Source: Rhodospirillales bacterium (GTDB taxonomy: Bacteria > Pseudomonadota > Alphaproteobacteria > CACIAM-22H2). Taken from it: a stretch of 11,458 nt of DNA. The notes below the pieces were generated by a model. It was not told where the DNA came from. It made no database searches and worked only from the letters and a program-made list of their open reading frames with translations. Each line of letters begins with the position of its first letter. Position 1 is the first letter of the stretch. Positions 1 through 5,630 of this stretch are shown here, piece after piece. Position numbers and translations under genes: made by a program. The DNA lies in the NCBI GenBank assembly GCA_016195145.1, contig JACQAF010000052.1, positions 1 to 11,458 on the forward strand, given 5' to 3'.

Positions 1-533
1 GCAGCAGCCGCCGAAGCCGGGGCCGCGGCCAGGATGCTCGTCTCGAGGTCGTTCCTGCGGATGGTGACTGTCGAACCGTCGATGTTGGCCACCACCTTCT
101 GGTCGGTCGAGGTCGACTTGAGCAGGTTCACGGCATTATACGTTGCGTTGTTGATGAAGACCTGCAGCTGGGCCGTCAACGCCGCGTAGTCGTTTTCGTA
201 CGTCGTCCGGGTGTTGCCCGTGACGCTCTGGTCCGACAGCTGAACCAGCTTGGCCTTGATGTCCTGCATCTTGTTCGAGATCGCCGTCGCCGCCGAAAGC
301 GCGACCTTGGCGATGCCCTTGGCGCTGCCGAGGGCCTGGCTGACTGCCGTATAGCCCTTGATGTCGCCGCGGATGCCCTGGGCGACCGCGAAGGTCGAGG
401 CGTCGTCGAGCGCGCTTGACACGCGCAGGCCGGTCGAAACCCGAGCCTGGACGGTGGTCAGGTCGGCGCTCGTCGCCCGCAGGAACTTGAGGGCGTTAAG
501 GGCGCCCGTATTGGTATTCACGGAAGACGTCAT
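1..533 (-). CDS. Flagellin, N-terminal part (3' end beyond window edge)
   Basis: Filament subunit exported through the flagellar type III apparatus. The visible 177 codons start MTSSVNTNTGALNALKFLRA and continue with the conserved D0/D1 helix text (TTVQARVSTGLRVSSALDDA, then AVAQGIRGDIKGY), typical of the bacterial flagellin N-terminal domain. ATG at 533 is chosen because an AAGGAG Shine-Dalgarno lies 8 nt upstream (complement of 542-547). The protein runs off the left edge within an Ala-rich central segment, so the C-terminal D0/D1 helices are not seen. It is a tandem paralogue of the flagellin at 938-1750: about 92% identical over the shared part, with one extra Ser at residue 3 or 4. A sigma-54 promoter at 654-668 should drive it. 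Identification is firm; which named Caulobacter flagellin it corresponds to cannot be told. Confidence 0.95.
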   Translation of the reverse strand, partial: MTSSVNTNTGALNALKFLRATSADLTTVQARVSTGLRVSSALDDASTFAVAQGIRGDIKGYTAVSQALGSAKGIAKVALSAATAISNKMQDIKAKLVQLSDQSVTGNTRTTYENDYAALTAQLQVFINNATYNAVNLLKSTSTDQKVVANIDGSTVTIRRNDLETSILAAAPASAAA

Positions 534-559
534 GATTTCTGCTCCTTCTTCGTTCTGAG

Positions 560-578
560 AGGCCCCTTCTTGGGGTCC
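560..578 (-). promoter_or_regulatory. Hairpin in flagellin 5' leader, just upstream of the ribosome binding site
   Basis: On the minus-strand transcript AGG-A-CCCC pairs with GGGG-CCT across an AAGAA loop, giving seven base pairs with one bulged A. It ends about 13 nt before the AAGGAG of the flagellin starting at 533. In Caulobacter, FlbT acts on the flagellin mRNA leader, so a leader hairpin here is a candidate post-transcriptional control site. Only the hairpin is seen; the FlbT link is inference. Confidence 0.4.
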
Positions 579-653
579 TGTCCAACTTCAACGGCCACGC
601 CCACGAAGCCCTATGCTTCTGCCAGCGGGACGCATAATCGCGAACGAAAGGGA

Positions 654-668
654 GCAAGCCACGTGCCA
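654..668 (-). promoter_or_regulatory. Sigma-54 promoter (-24/-12) of the partial flagellin gene
   Basis: The minus strand reads TGGCACGTGGCTTGCT, with GG and GC separated by exactly 10 nt. It matches the consensus TGGCACG-N4-TTGCW at every position. The predicted transcript starts near 642, giving a leader of about 110 nt before the ATG at 533. CGGCA-type repeats lie 75-135 bp upstream, the usual place for an RpoN activator such as FlbD. Confidence 0.88.
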
Positions 669-675
669 CCTCGAC

Positions 676-715
676 AAATTATCTAAAAATATAGAAAATT
701 CATTTGGTTAACGGT
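676..715. other. AT-rich spacer between activator-site cluster and sigma-54 promoter
   Basis: About 40 bp of clearly AT-rich DNA in an otherwise GC-rich region lie between the -24 element and the upstream repeats. Sigma-54 flagellar promoters in Caulobacter carry an IHF-bent spacer at this place. Only an imperfect IHF-like match is visible on the minus strand (AACCAA followed by an AT run), so the IHF role is a guess. Confidence 0.3.
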
Positions 716-741
716 CTTACGGGCGCCCAGCCCAGAGTCGC

Positions 742-802
742 AATGGCAAAATATGCCAGGCAAAAATCGATCTTTTAGACCCGGCAATCGGCAAAAATTT
801 CC
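742..802. promoter_or_regulatory. Cluster of FlbD/ftr-like repeats upstream of the partial flagellin
   Basis: Four 16-bp units of the form NNNGGCAAAAATNTCC begin at 742, 756, 780 and 787. They include AATGGCAAAATATGCC (742-757), CCAGGCAAAAATCGAT (756-771) and ATCGGCAAAAATTTCC (787-802); the one at 780 is the weakest. The same unit recurs upstream of the second flagellin, fliK and fliF. Position 75-135 bp upstream of a sigma-54 promoter fits an enhancer for a FlbD-type activator. The resemblance to the Caulobacter ftr element is from memory. Confidence 0.6.
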
Positions 803-835
803 CCTGCCGGCGATCGGCGCGGCGGGCCTGCGCCC

Positions 836-873
836 AAAAGACAACGGCCACTCCCCCAAAGGAATGGCCGTTG
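836..873 (-). terminator. Rho-independent terminator of the complete flagellin gene
   Basis: On the minus strand a 13-bp stem (861-873 paired with 842-854, one G-U pair, six-base loop) is followed by TCTTTT. It lies 65 nt after the flagellin stop at 938. This separates the two flagellin genes into independent transcripts, in line with each having its own sigma-54 promoter. Confidence 0.8.
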
Positions 874-899
874 CCCGACTTGGCGCCGCCGGCGTCTCC

Positions 900-917
900 G
901 GGCGGGTTTCCCCGCCC
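900..917 (-). other. GNRA-capped hairpin in flagellin 3' UTR
   Basis: The minus strand reads GGGCGGG-GAAA-CCCGCCC, a perfect 7-bp GC stem closed by a GAAA tetraloop. It lies 20 nt after the flagellin stop codon and 27 nt before the terminator stem. No U-tract follows, so it is not itself a terminator; a role in protecting the abundant flagellin mRNA from 3' decay is plausible but inferred. Confidence 0.5.
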
Positions 918-937
918 AGAGATACCGGTTATCCGGT

Positions 938-1750
938 TTAGCGGAACAGACCGAGCAGGGTCTGCGGCGACTGATTGGCGATGCCGAGCGCCTGCACGCC
1001 AAGCTGCTGCTTGACCTGCAAGGACTGCAGCGCCGCGCTTTCCTTGGCGAGGTCGGCGTCGACCAGCGCGCCGAGACCTTCGGTCGCGGCTTCGCTGATC
1101 TGCTTGACGAACTCATTCTGGCCATCGACCAGCTTGATGTCCGCGCCGAGCTTGGCGAGGGCGCCGTTGACCGCCGTTTCGTAGGTCACGTACGCACCGC
1201 CCGCACCCAGCGACGTTGTCGCAGCAGCCGCCGAAGCCGGGGCCGCGGCCAGGATGCTCGTCTCGAGGTCGTTCCTGCGGATGGTGACTGTCGAACCGTC
1301 GATGTTGGCCACCACCTTCTGGTCGGCCGAGGATGACTTGAGCAGGTTCACGGCATTATACGTCGCGTTGTTGATAAACGTCTGCAACTGCGCCGTCTGG
1401 GCGGCGTAGTCGTTTTCATACGTCGTCCGGGTCGCACCGGTGACGCTTGCGTCCGACAGCTGAACCAGCTTGGCCTTGATGTCCTGCAGCTTGTTCGAGA
1501 TCGCCGTCGCCGCGGCCAGCGCGACGTTGGCAATACCCTTGGCGCTGCCGAGGGCCTGGCTGACTGCCGTATAGCCCTTGATGTCGCCGCGGATGCCCTG
1601 GGCGACCGCAAAGGTCGAGGCGTCGTCCACCGCGCTGGACACGCGCAGACCGGTCGAAACCCGGCCCTGGACGGTGGTCAGTTCGGCGCTCGTCGCCCGC
1701 AGGAACTTGAGGGCGTTAAGAGCACCGGCGTTGGTGTTTACCGAAGTCAT
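938..1750 (-). CDS. Flagellin (complete, 270 aa)
   Basis: Filament protein. The N-terminal helix text (SVNTNAGALNALKFLRATSA, TTVQGRVSTGLRVSSAVDDA) and C-terminal text (LVDADLAKESAALQSLQVKQ, then GVQALGIANQSPQTLLGLFR) are the two conserved flagellin ends that form D0/D1. The centre is short, with no D2/D3 insertion. Length and C-terminus closely resemble Caulobacter crescentus flagellins (about 273 aa). Two in-frame ATGs exist, at 1756 and 1750. The GGGAG at 1759-1763 is only 2 nt from the first but 8 nt from the second, so 1750 is chosen; this also aligns with the paralogue at 533. A sigma-54 promoter at 1849-1863 and a terminator at 836-873 make it a single-gene transcript. No cysteine is present. 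Ser/Thr residues in the central region are candidate glycosylation sites (inference). Confidence 0.96.
   Translation of the reverse strand: MTSVNTNAGALNALKFLRATSAELTTVQGRVSTGLRVSSAVDDASTFAVAQGIRGDIKGYTAVSQALGSAKGIANVALAAATAISNKLQDIKAKLVQLSDASVTGATRTTYENDYAAQTAQLQTFINNATYNAVNLLKSSSADQKVVANIDGSTVTIRRNDLETSILAAAPASAAAATTSLGAGGAYVTYETAVNGALAKLGADIKLVDGQNEFVKQISEAATEGLGALVDADLAKESAALQSLQVKQQLGVQALGIANQSPQTLLGLFR
1221..1750 (-). repeat. Tandem flagellin gene duplication (second copy; first copy 1-533)
   Basis: This stretch aligns with 1-533 at an offset of 1220 bp. Bases 1-106 equal 1221-1326 exactly and 316-389 equal 1536-1609 exactly, including synonymous sites, while intervening parts carry scattered changes. 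A 3-bp difference occurs close to the start codon. Confidence 0.9.
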
Positions 1751-1758
1751 AATCATTG

Positions 1759-1763
1759 CTCCC
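1759..1763 (-). promoter_or_regulatory. Ribosome binding site deciding the flagellin start
   Basis: GGGAG on the minus strand is followed by CAATGATTATG. Spacing is 2 nt to the first ATG and 8 nt to the second, so the second ATG (1750) is the likely start. Confidence 0.75.
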
Positions 1764-1848
1764 GATTCTTGGGTTGATATGCGAGCAATTCTTGCCCGGA
1801 GGACGGCGTTCCATTCAGGAGACAAACCGCGCCTCGCCCATAAAGAGA

Positions 1849-1863
1849 GCAAGCCCTATGCCA
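1849..1863 (-). promoter_or_regulatory. Sigma-54 promoter (-24/-12) of the complete flagellin gene
   Basis: The minus strand reads TGGCATAGGGCTTGCT with GG-N10-GC spacing. It shares the -12 core GGCTTGCT with the promoters at 654-668 and 5562-5576. The predicted start near 1837 gives a leader of about 87 nt before ATG 1750. Confidence 0.85.
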
Positions 1864-1884
1864 TTTTCCGCCAAACGAAACAGT

Positions 1885-1983
1885 GGCGGATTTCTGCCGG
1901 GTTGCAGCGGCAGAAGATTCCCGCCCCGGCACTTCCTGCCGACGGCGGGCGGCAATTTTTGCCCCGTCCCGGCAAAAATTTCC
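1885..1983. promoter_or_regulatory. Array of FlbD/ftr-like repeats upstream of the complete flagellin
   Basis: Same-direction 16-bp units begin at 1906 (AGCGGCAGAAGATTCC), 1925 (CCCGGCACTTCCTGCC), 1948 (GGCGGCAATTTTTGCC) and 1968 (CCCGGCAAAAATTTCC), spaced 19-23 bp, about two helical turns. An inverted unit, CCCGGCAGAAATCCGC, lies on the minus strand at 1886-1901. The array lies 22-120 bp upstream of the sigma-54 promoter at 1849-1863. The rest of the 335-bp gap up to 2085 shows no other convincing element. Confidence 0.6.
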
Positions 1984-2085
1984 TGTCTCCCCTCGTCATC
2001 CCGCCACCCACCGTCGCAAAACCACGAACGTCGTTAACGGGAATTAAACATTCCGGGCGTTTGATTGGCCTCGGACGCACCGCAC

Positions 2086-4083
2086 ATGAATCATTCCCCT
2101 GTACATGCTCAGCAGCCGGTTCGTTCGCCGCATCCGGGGGGGGGCGGAAGCCGCGCCGAATCGTCATTCGCGCTGGGCCGGGCAAAATTTGAAGCCGGCG
2201 ACAATGCCGGCGCCGAGACGGAGCTGCGTCAAGCCATCGCCGCCGCACCCGGCAACCCGGCCGCCCATATGCTTCTCGGTTGCGCCTTGCTTGCCCAAGG
2301 AAAGCACCAAGACGCCGCCGACGCCTTGCAAGAAACCTTACGGCTTAAGGCCGACGACGCCAACGCCCACGCCGTATTTGGGCGGACGCTGGCCGCGATG
2401 GGCCGCTTCGACGAGGCGGTTCGCAGCTACGAGAAATCCCTCGCCATCCGGCCCGATCACGTCGACGTGCTCAACGATCTCGGTTGCTTGCTGGTCGACC
2501 GCGGCAAATATGTCGAGGGCGGCGAGGTATTTCAGCGTATCCTCATCCGCGACCCCGGTCACGGACCGACCTGGAACAATCTCGGCAATTTGTTCCAGCG
2601 CGCCGGCAATCTCGCCGATGCGATTGAGTGCTACGGCCACGCCACCACAGCCCTGGGCGACGATGGCGGCATTCATATCAACATGGCGTCGGTGTGCCTC
2701 GAGCAGGCGAAAATCGATCTGGCCTTGGCCCATCTGCGGGTCGCGGCGGAAACCCGCGCGGACGATCCCACGCTCTACGACATGCTCGCCAATGTGCTGA
2801 CCGATCGCGGCCAGTTCGACGAGGCGATCGAAACCTACCGCCACTGCCTGGCGCTCGACCCGGCGCGGGCGCTGGCCCATATCAACCTTGCCAACGCGTT
2901 GGAAAAGCGCGGCATTTACGGCGAGGCGTTGGTTCACTGGGAGCGCGGGCTGGAGCTGGTCGAAACCGCTCGTGGGCCGGGGGTGAGCGAGCAGTTCCTG
3001 ACCAGCACGCGCCTCAAGGCCAAGCTCTATCGCGGCGAAACAGGCGGCGATGACCGCATCATCACCCTCGACAGCCTCGACCGGATATCGCCGGATTCCG
3101 GCGCGCGGGTCGAGGTTCTGAACCCGCATGAACGCGTCCTCTGGCTTCGCGATGCGTCGGTCCATGTCAATGAATGGCAAATCCTGCAGGGGGATCGGGC
3201 GTTTCTCAACCTTGTCTTTCATCTGTCGCCGCTCGAACAATGCCTTGTCCCGCCGATCGCCTCGCGTCACGGCAAGGCGATCCGGCGCGCGCCCGGGACC
3301 GAAGAAGTCGCGGATGGGCCGCTGATCGCCCTCGGCGGCTGCACGAATTATTACCACTGGATGATCGATTATCTGCCGCGATTGCGGATGATCGACGCGC
3401 TGCCGGAACTGCGTGACGTTCCCATCCTTGTCAACGCCGATTTCTGCGGCTTCCAGAGGGAAAGCCTCGCCGCCATCGGCTTCGACACGCGGCGGCTGAA
3501 GATACCGCCGGCCAAGGCGCTGATCCGCTGCAAGACGCTGATCGTCCCGCATTTCATGGACCGGCCGATCGAAGAGAACCTCACGCCCGATTTCTGGCAG
3601 AGCACCGCCACGCTCGAGATCGTCGCCTGGTTGCGCGAGAAATTCCTTCCAGCGGGCGCGCACGACGCCGGCGTCGGCGGCAAAATCTTCATCTCGCGGC
3701 GCGAGGCAAAATTCCGCCGCTGTGTCAACGAGGCGGAAATTCTCGCCATCGCCGTTGCCGCCGGCTTCCATGAAGTGCGACTCGAAAAGCTGTCTTTCGC
3801 CCGGCAGGCGGCGCTGTTCGCCGGCGCCTCGACCATCGTTGGTACGCACGGGGCCGGCTTCACCAACGTCGTGTTCGCGCCGCCGGGATCGCGGGTTATT
3901 GAGCTTCATCCGGAGAATTTCTTGCCCCGGTTCTTTATCCGGCTGGCCGAGATTCTGGGCCACCGGCACATGGCCCTGCCCGGCGAGCTGGTCGAAATCA
4001 TGCGTCCGCTAAGCCGCGAATTCTCGAATTTCCGGCTCGATCCGGCAGCGTTCGCGGCGCTGATCGACGCGTCCGCAACCTAG
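2086..4083 (+). CDS. TPR-repeat / GT61-family glycosyltransferase fusion, probable flagellin modification enzyme
   Basis: A 665-aa soluble protein with no signal peptide or membrane segment visible. About eight TPR repeats fill residues 26-297 (text such as AHMLLGCALLAQGKHQDAAD and WNNLGNLFQRAGNLADAIEC). A GT61 (DUF563) domain follows, with the family signatures NYYHWMIDYLPRLR from residue 421, ISRREAKFRR from 536, GTHGAGFTNVVFAPPGS from 586 and a following VIELHP. GT61 enzymes transfer sugars from nucleotide-sugar donors. The start is uncertain: an in-frame TTG at 2065 could add 7 residues, but neither start has a strong Shine-Dalgarno and ATG 2086 is preferred. No promoter is convincing upstream. 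The position between flagellin and hook genes, plus the TPR array, suggests it docks and glycosylates flagellin, as the TPR enzyme FlmG does in Caulobacter. That role is inferred; cell-surface polysaccharide synthesis is the alternative. Confidence 0.85.
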   Translation: MNHSPVHAQQPVRSPHPGGGGSRAESSFALGRAKFEAGDNAGAETELRQAIAAAPGNPAAHMLLGCALLAQGKHQDAADALQETLRLKADDANAHAVFGRTLAAMGRFDEAVRSYEKSLAIRPDHVDVLNDLGCLLVDRGKYVEGGEVFQRILIRDPGHGPTWNNLGNLFQRAGNLADAIECYGHATTALGDDGGIHINMASVCLEQAKIDLALAHLRVAAETRADDPTLYDMLANVLTDRGQFDEAIETYRHCLALDPARALAHINLANALEKRGIYGEALVHWERGLELVETARGPGVSEQFLTSTRLKAKLYRGETGGDDRIITLDSLDRISPDSGARVEVLNPHERVLWLRDASVHVNEWQILQGDRAFLNLVFHLSPLEQCLVPPIASRHGKAIRRAPGTEEVADGPLIALGGCTNYYHWMIDYLPRLRMIDALPELRDVPILVNADFCGFQRESLAAIGFDTRRLKIPPAKALIRCKTLIVPHFMDRPIEENLTPDFWQSTATLEIVAWLREKFLPAGAHDAGVGGKIFISRREAKFRRCVNEAEILAIAVAAGFHEVRLEKLSFARQAALFAGASTIVGTHGAGFTNVVFAPPGSRVIELHPENFLPRFFIRLAEILGHRHMALPGELVEIMRPLSREFSNFRLDPAAFAALIDASAT

Positions 4084-5291
4084 GAAACGGCGACCGGCGC
4101 CCTGAGGTAGAATTCGACGGTTTTTGCCGGACCGTTATTAGCCCGCCACCGGCCGGCCGCCGACGCTGCGCGGGCGCGATGCCCGTCGATGTCGGCCAGC
4201 GCGCGCCCGATTGCAGCGGCGATGCTGCTAGCCGTGAAATCGGCGAATTCCTCGCCACCGCCCCCGACATCGCGCAGCAGCCAGGCAAGCGAGCTGTCCG
4301 CCGGCACGACGACGGTCTTGCCGGCGCTGATCGCATCGGCAAACACGCCCGAAGTCAGCGAACGATAAGCCCGCGCGTCATAGGGCAGCACGATCATGTC
4401 GCTTCCCCATAACTCGTTGAAATAGCCCTGATGATCGAGGGGGCCGACCTGCAGGGTTAATCGGGATTCGCGGCGCGCCAGGGCCTGTAGCGCATCGAGG
4501 GCTCGCGCCTCGCCCTCGTTGAAGCCGAAACTACTCGCCTGTACGTAAATGCGAGCCTGCGGATGAGCACCCAGAACCTGCTCGACAACGCCGGGGAGCA
4601 GAAGAAAGCCCTTTTCCGCCTTGGTATAGCCGAGGAATCCGATCCGCGGCCCGCCGTCGCGCTTCGCCGCGCCGAAGCCGGGCGGCGGGTCCTGTTCGCC
4701 GAACATCATCGGGTGGAGACGGACGGCCGCGCCGCTCAGCGCGGCAAACTGCTCAGCCTGATGCCGGGTCAGGGCCGAGATGACCACATTCGATGCCCGC
4801 TCGAAGGCGAATTGCCGGAACGCGAAGCGATAGAGGGAAGCGGTTGTATTAAACGTCTGCGCGGCAAGGTCGAGACCGGGGTCGAAAGGCAACAGCAAAT
4901 GCGCCGCGCGGAAGGACCCCGTCCCCCGGCCTCGGAGCCAGTCGAGAACGCCCTTCACCTGATTATGGTTGAGCGTGTGCAAAACGACGGTGTCGTCGGG
5001 GCCGACCGCATCCGGCGGCAGAGCCGCCAATTCGGCCTCGATCAGCTGATTGAGCGCAAGAAAATTCTCCAGATCGCCGGCGATCGAATCGACGCTGACC
5101 GTGTCGTAGATCGAGCGTGAAAACCACGGCGTCACCTTGAGCCGCTCGGCCACGCCGCGTTCGACCTCCCGATGGCCGAAGATGCGACACCCCACGCCCG
5201 CCCTGGCGGCGGCCTCGATCACATGCGCATTAAAATTATAGTGATGCCCGAGATGATTGCGCAGGCTGGGGTCGAGGACGACCAAGGCCAT
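4080..5291 (-). CDS. GT-B fold glycosyltransferase, GT4-like
   Basis: A 403-aa protein. The N-terminal half opens with a beta strand and Gly/His turn (MALVVLDPSLRNHLGHHYNF). The C-terminal half has the GT4 donor-binding layout: RIGFLGYTKAEKG near residues 216-228, LTLQVGPLDHQGYFNELWGS at 278-297, MIVLPYDARAYRSLTSGVFA at 299-318, then DAISAGKTVVVPADS. The usual E-x7-E pair of GT4 enzymes appears as Ser311-x7-Asp319, so acceptor or donor contacts may differ. ATG 5291 is chosen: it is the only in-frame ATG near the start and has GGAG 10 nt upstream; the frame stays open to a TTG at 5384 without a Shine-Dalgarno. The stop overlaps that of the convergent GT61 gene. A role in extending or starting a flagellin glycan is inferred from position only. 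Confidence 0.8.
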   Translation of the reverse strand: MALVVLDPSLRNHLGHHYNFNAHVIEAAARAGVGCRIFGHREVERGVAERLKVTPWFSRSIYDTVSVDSIAGDLENFLALNQLIEAELAALPPDAVGPDDTVVLHTLNHNQVKGVLDWLRGRGTGSFRAAHLLLPFDPGLDLAAQTFNTTASLYRFAFRQFAFERASNVVISALTRHQAEQFAALSGAAVRLHPMMFGEQDPPPGFGAAKRDGGPRIGFLGYTKAEKGFLLLPGVVEQVLGAHPQARIYVQASSFGFNEGEARALDALQALARRESRLTLQVGPLDHQGYFNELWGSDMIVLPYDARAYRSLTSGVFADAISAGKTVVVPADSSLAWLLRDVGGGGEEFADFTASSIAAAIGRALADIDGHRARAASAAGRWRANNGPAKTVEFYLRAPVAVS

Positions 5292-5423
5292 GGGAAATTC
5301 GCTCCGCGTCTGGCGCGGGCCCGAGGCGACGCCCGCAAGGATCGCCCGATCACGCCACAGAAACCTTTCGTCATGGTTAATCAATTACTGCCACTGCGCG
5401 TAACGCCCCGTAGGAAACCAGGG

Positions 5424-5494
5424 CATGGCAGAAAGCGTCGCTGGCGATCGGCACGATTTTCCCCCTTGGCCGGCAGGAAGGCGCTTTCTGCCGA
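5424..5494. promoter_or_regulatory. FlbD/ftr-like repeats upstream of the fliK operon
   Basis: Units begin at 5424 (CATGGCAGAAAGCGTC), 5447 (ATCGGCACGATTTTCC) and 5469 (GCCGGCAGGAAGGCGC), spaced 22-23 bp, with an inverted unit TCGGCAGAAAGCGCC on the minus strand at 5480-5494. They lie 70-140 bp upstream of the sigma-54 promoter at 5562. The units are weaker than those at the flagellins and fliF. The remainder of the divergent gap 5292-5630 holds only that promoter; no promoter for the minus-strand glycosyltransferase was recognised. Confidence 0.5.
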
Positions 5495-5561
5495 GGACTG
5501 GAAACCATCCCAGCCGGAGATTCGATCCGGAATTCATTGGCTTGACGGCAATGCGCCGGAT

Positions 5562-5576
5562 TGGCCCAAGGCTTGC
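5562..5576 (+). promoter_or_regulatory. Sigma-54 promoter of the fliK-flgD-flgE operon
   Basis: TGGCCCAAGGCTTGCT has exact GG-N10-GC spacing and shares the GGCTTGCT core with both flagellin promoters. The predicted start near 5588 gives a leader of about 43 nt before ATG 5631. It also excludes the in-frame upstream ATGs at 5425 and 5551 as fliK starts. Confidence 0.85.
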
Positions 5577-5630
5577 TACCTCCGTCGGCGGACAACTATT
5601 GCGCCGTCGGCAAACTGTAGCGGAATCTTT

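Noticed and set aside
2034..2047. TTAA-N6-TTAA upstream of the TPR-GT61 gene, resembling a CtrA site
   Set aside because: The spacing is one base short of the required N7, and no -10 element was recognised after it.
2338..3969. Long open frame on the minus strand opposite the TPR-GT61 gene
   Set aside because: It mirrors the real gene in high-GC DNA, is Arg/Gln/Asp-rich without family motifs, and the plus strand encodes clear TPR and GT61 signatures.
5425..5630. fliK start at ATG 5425 or 5551, in frame with the conserved domain
   Set aside because: Both lie upstream of the sigma-54 transcription start near 5588, the stretch overlaps the repeat cluster and promoter, and the encoded text is Arg-rich and unlike FliK.
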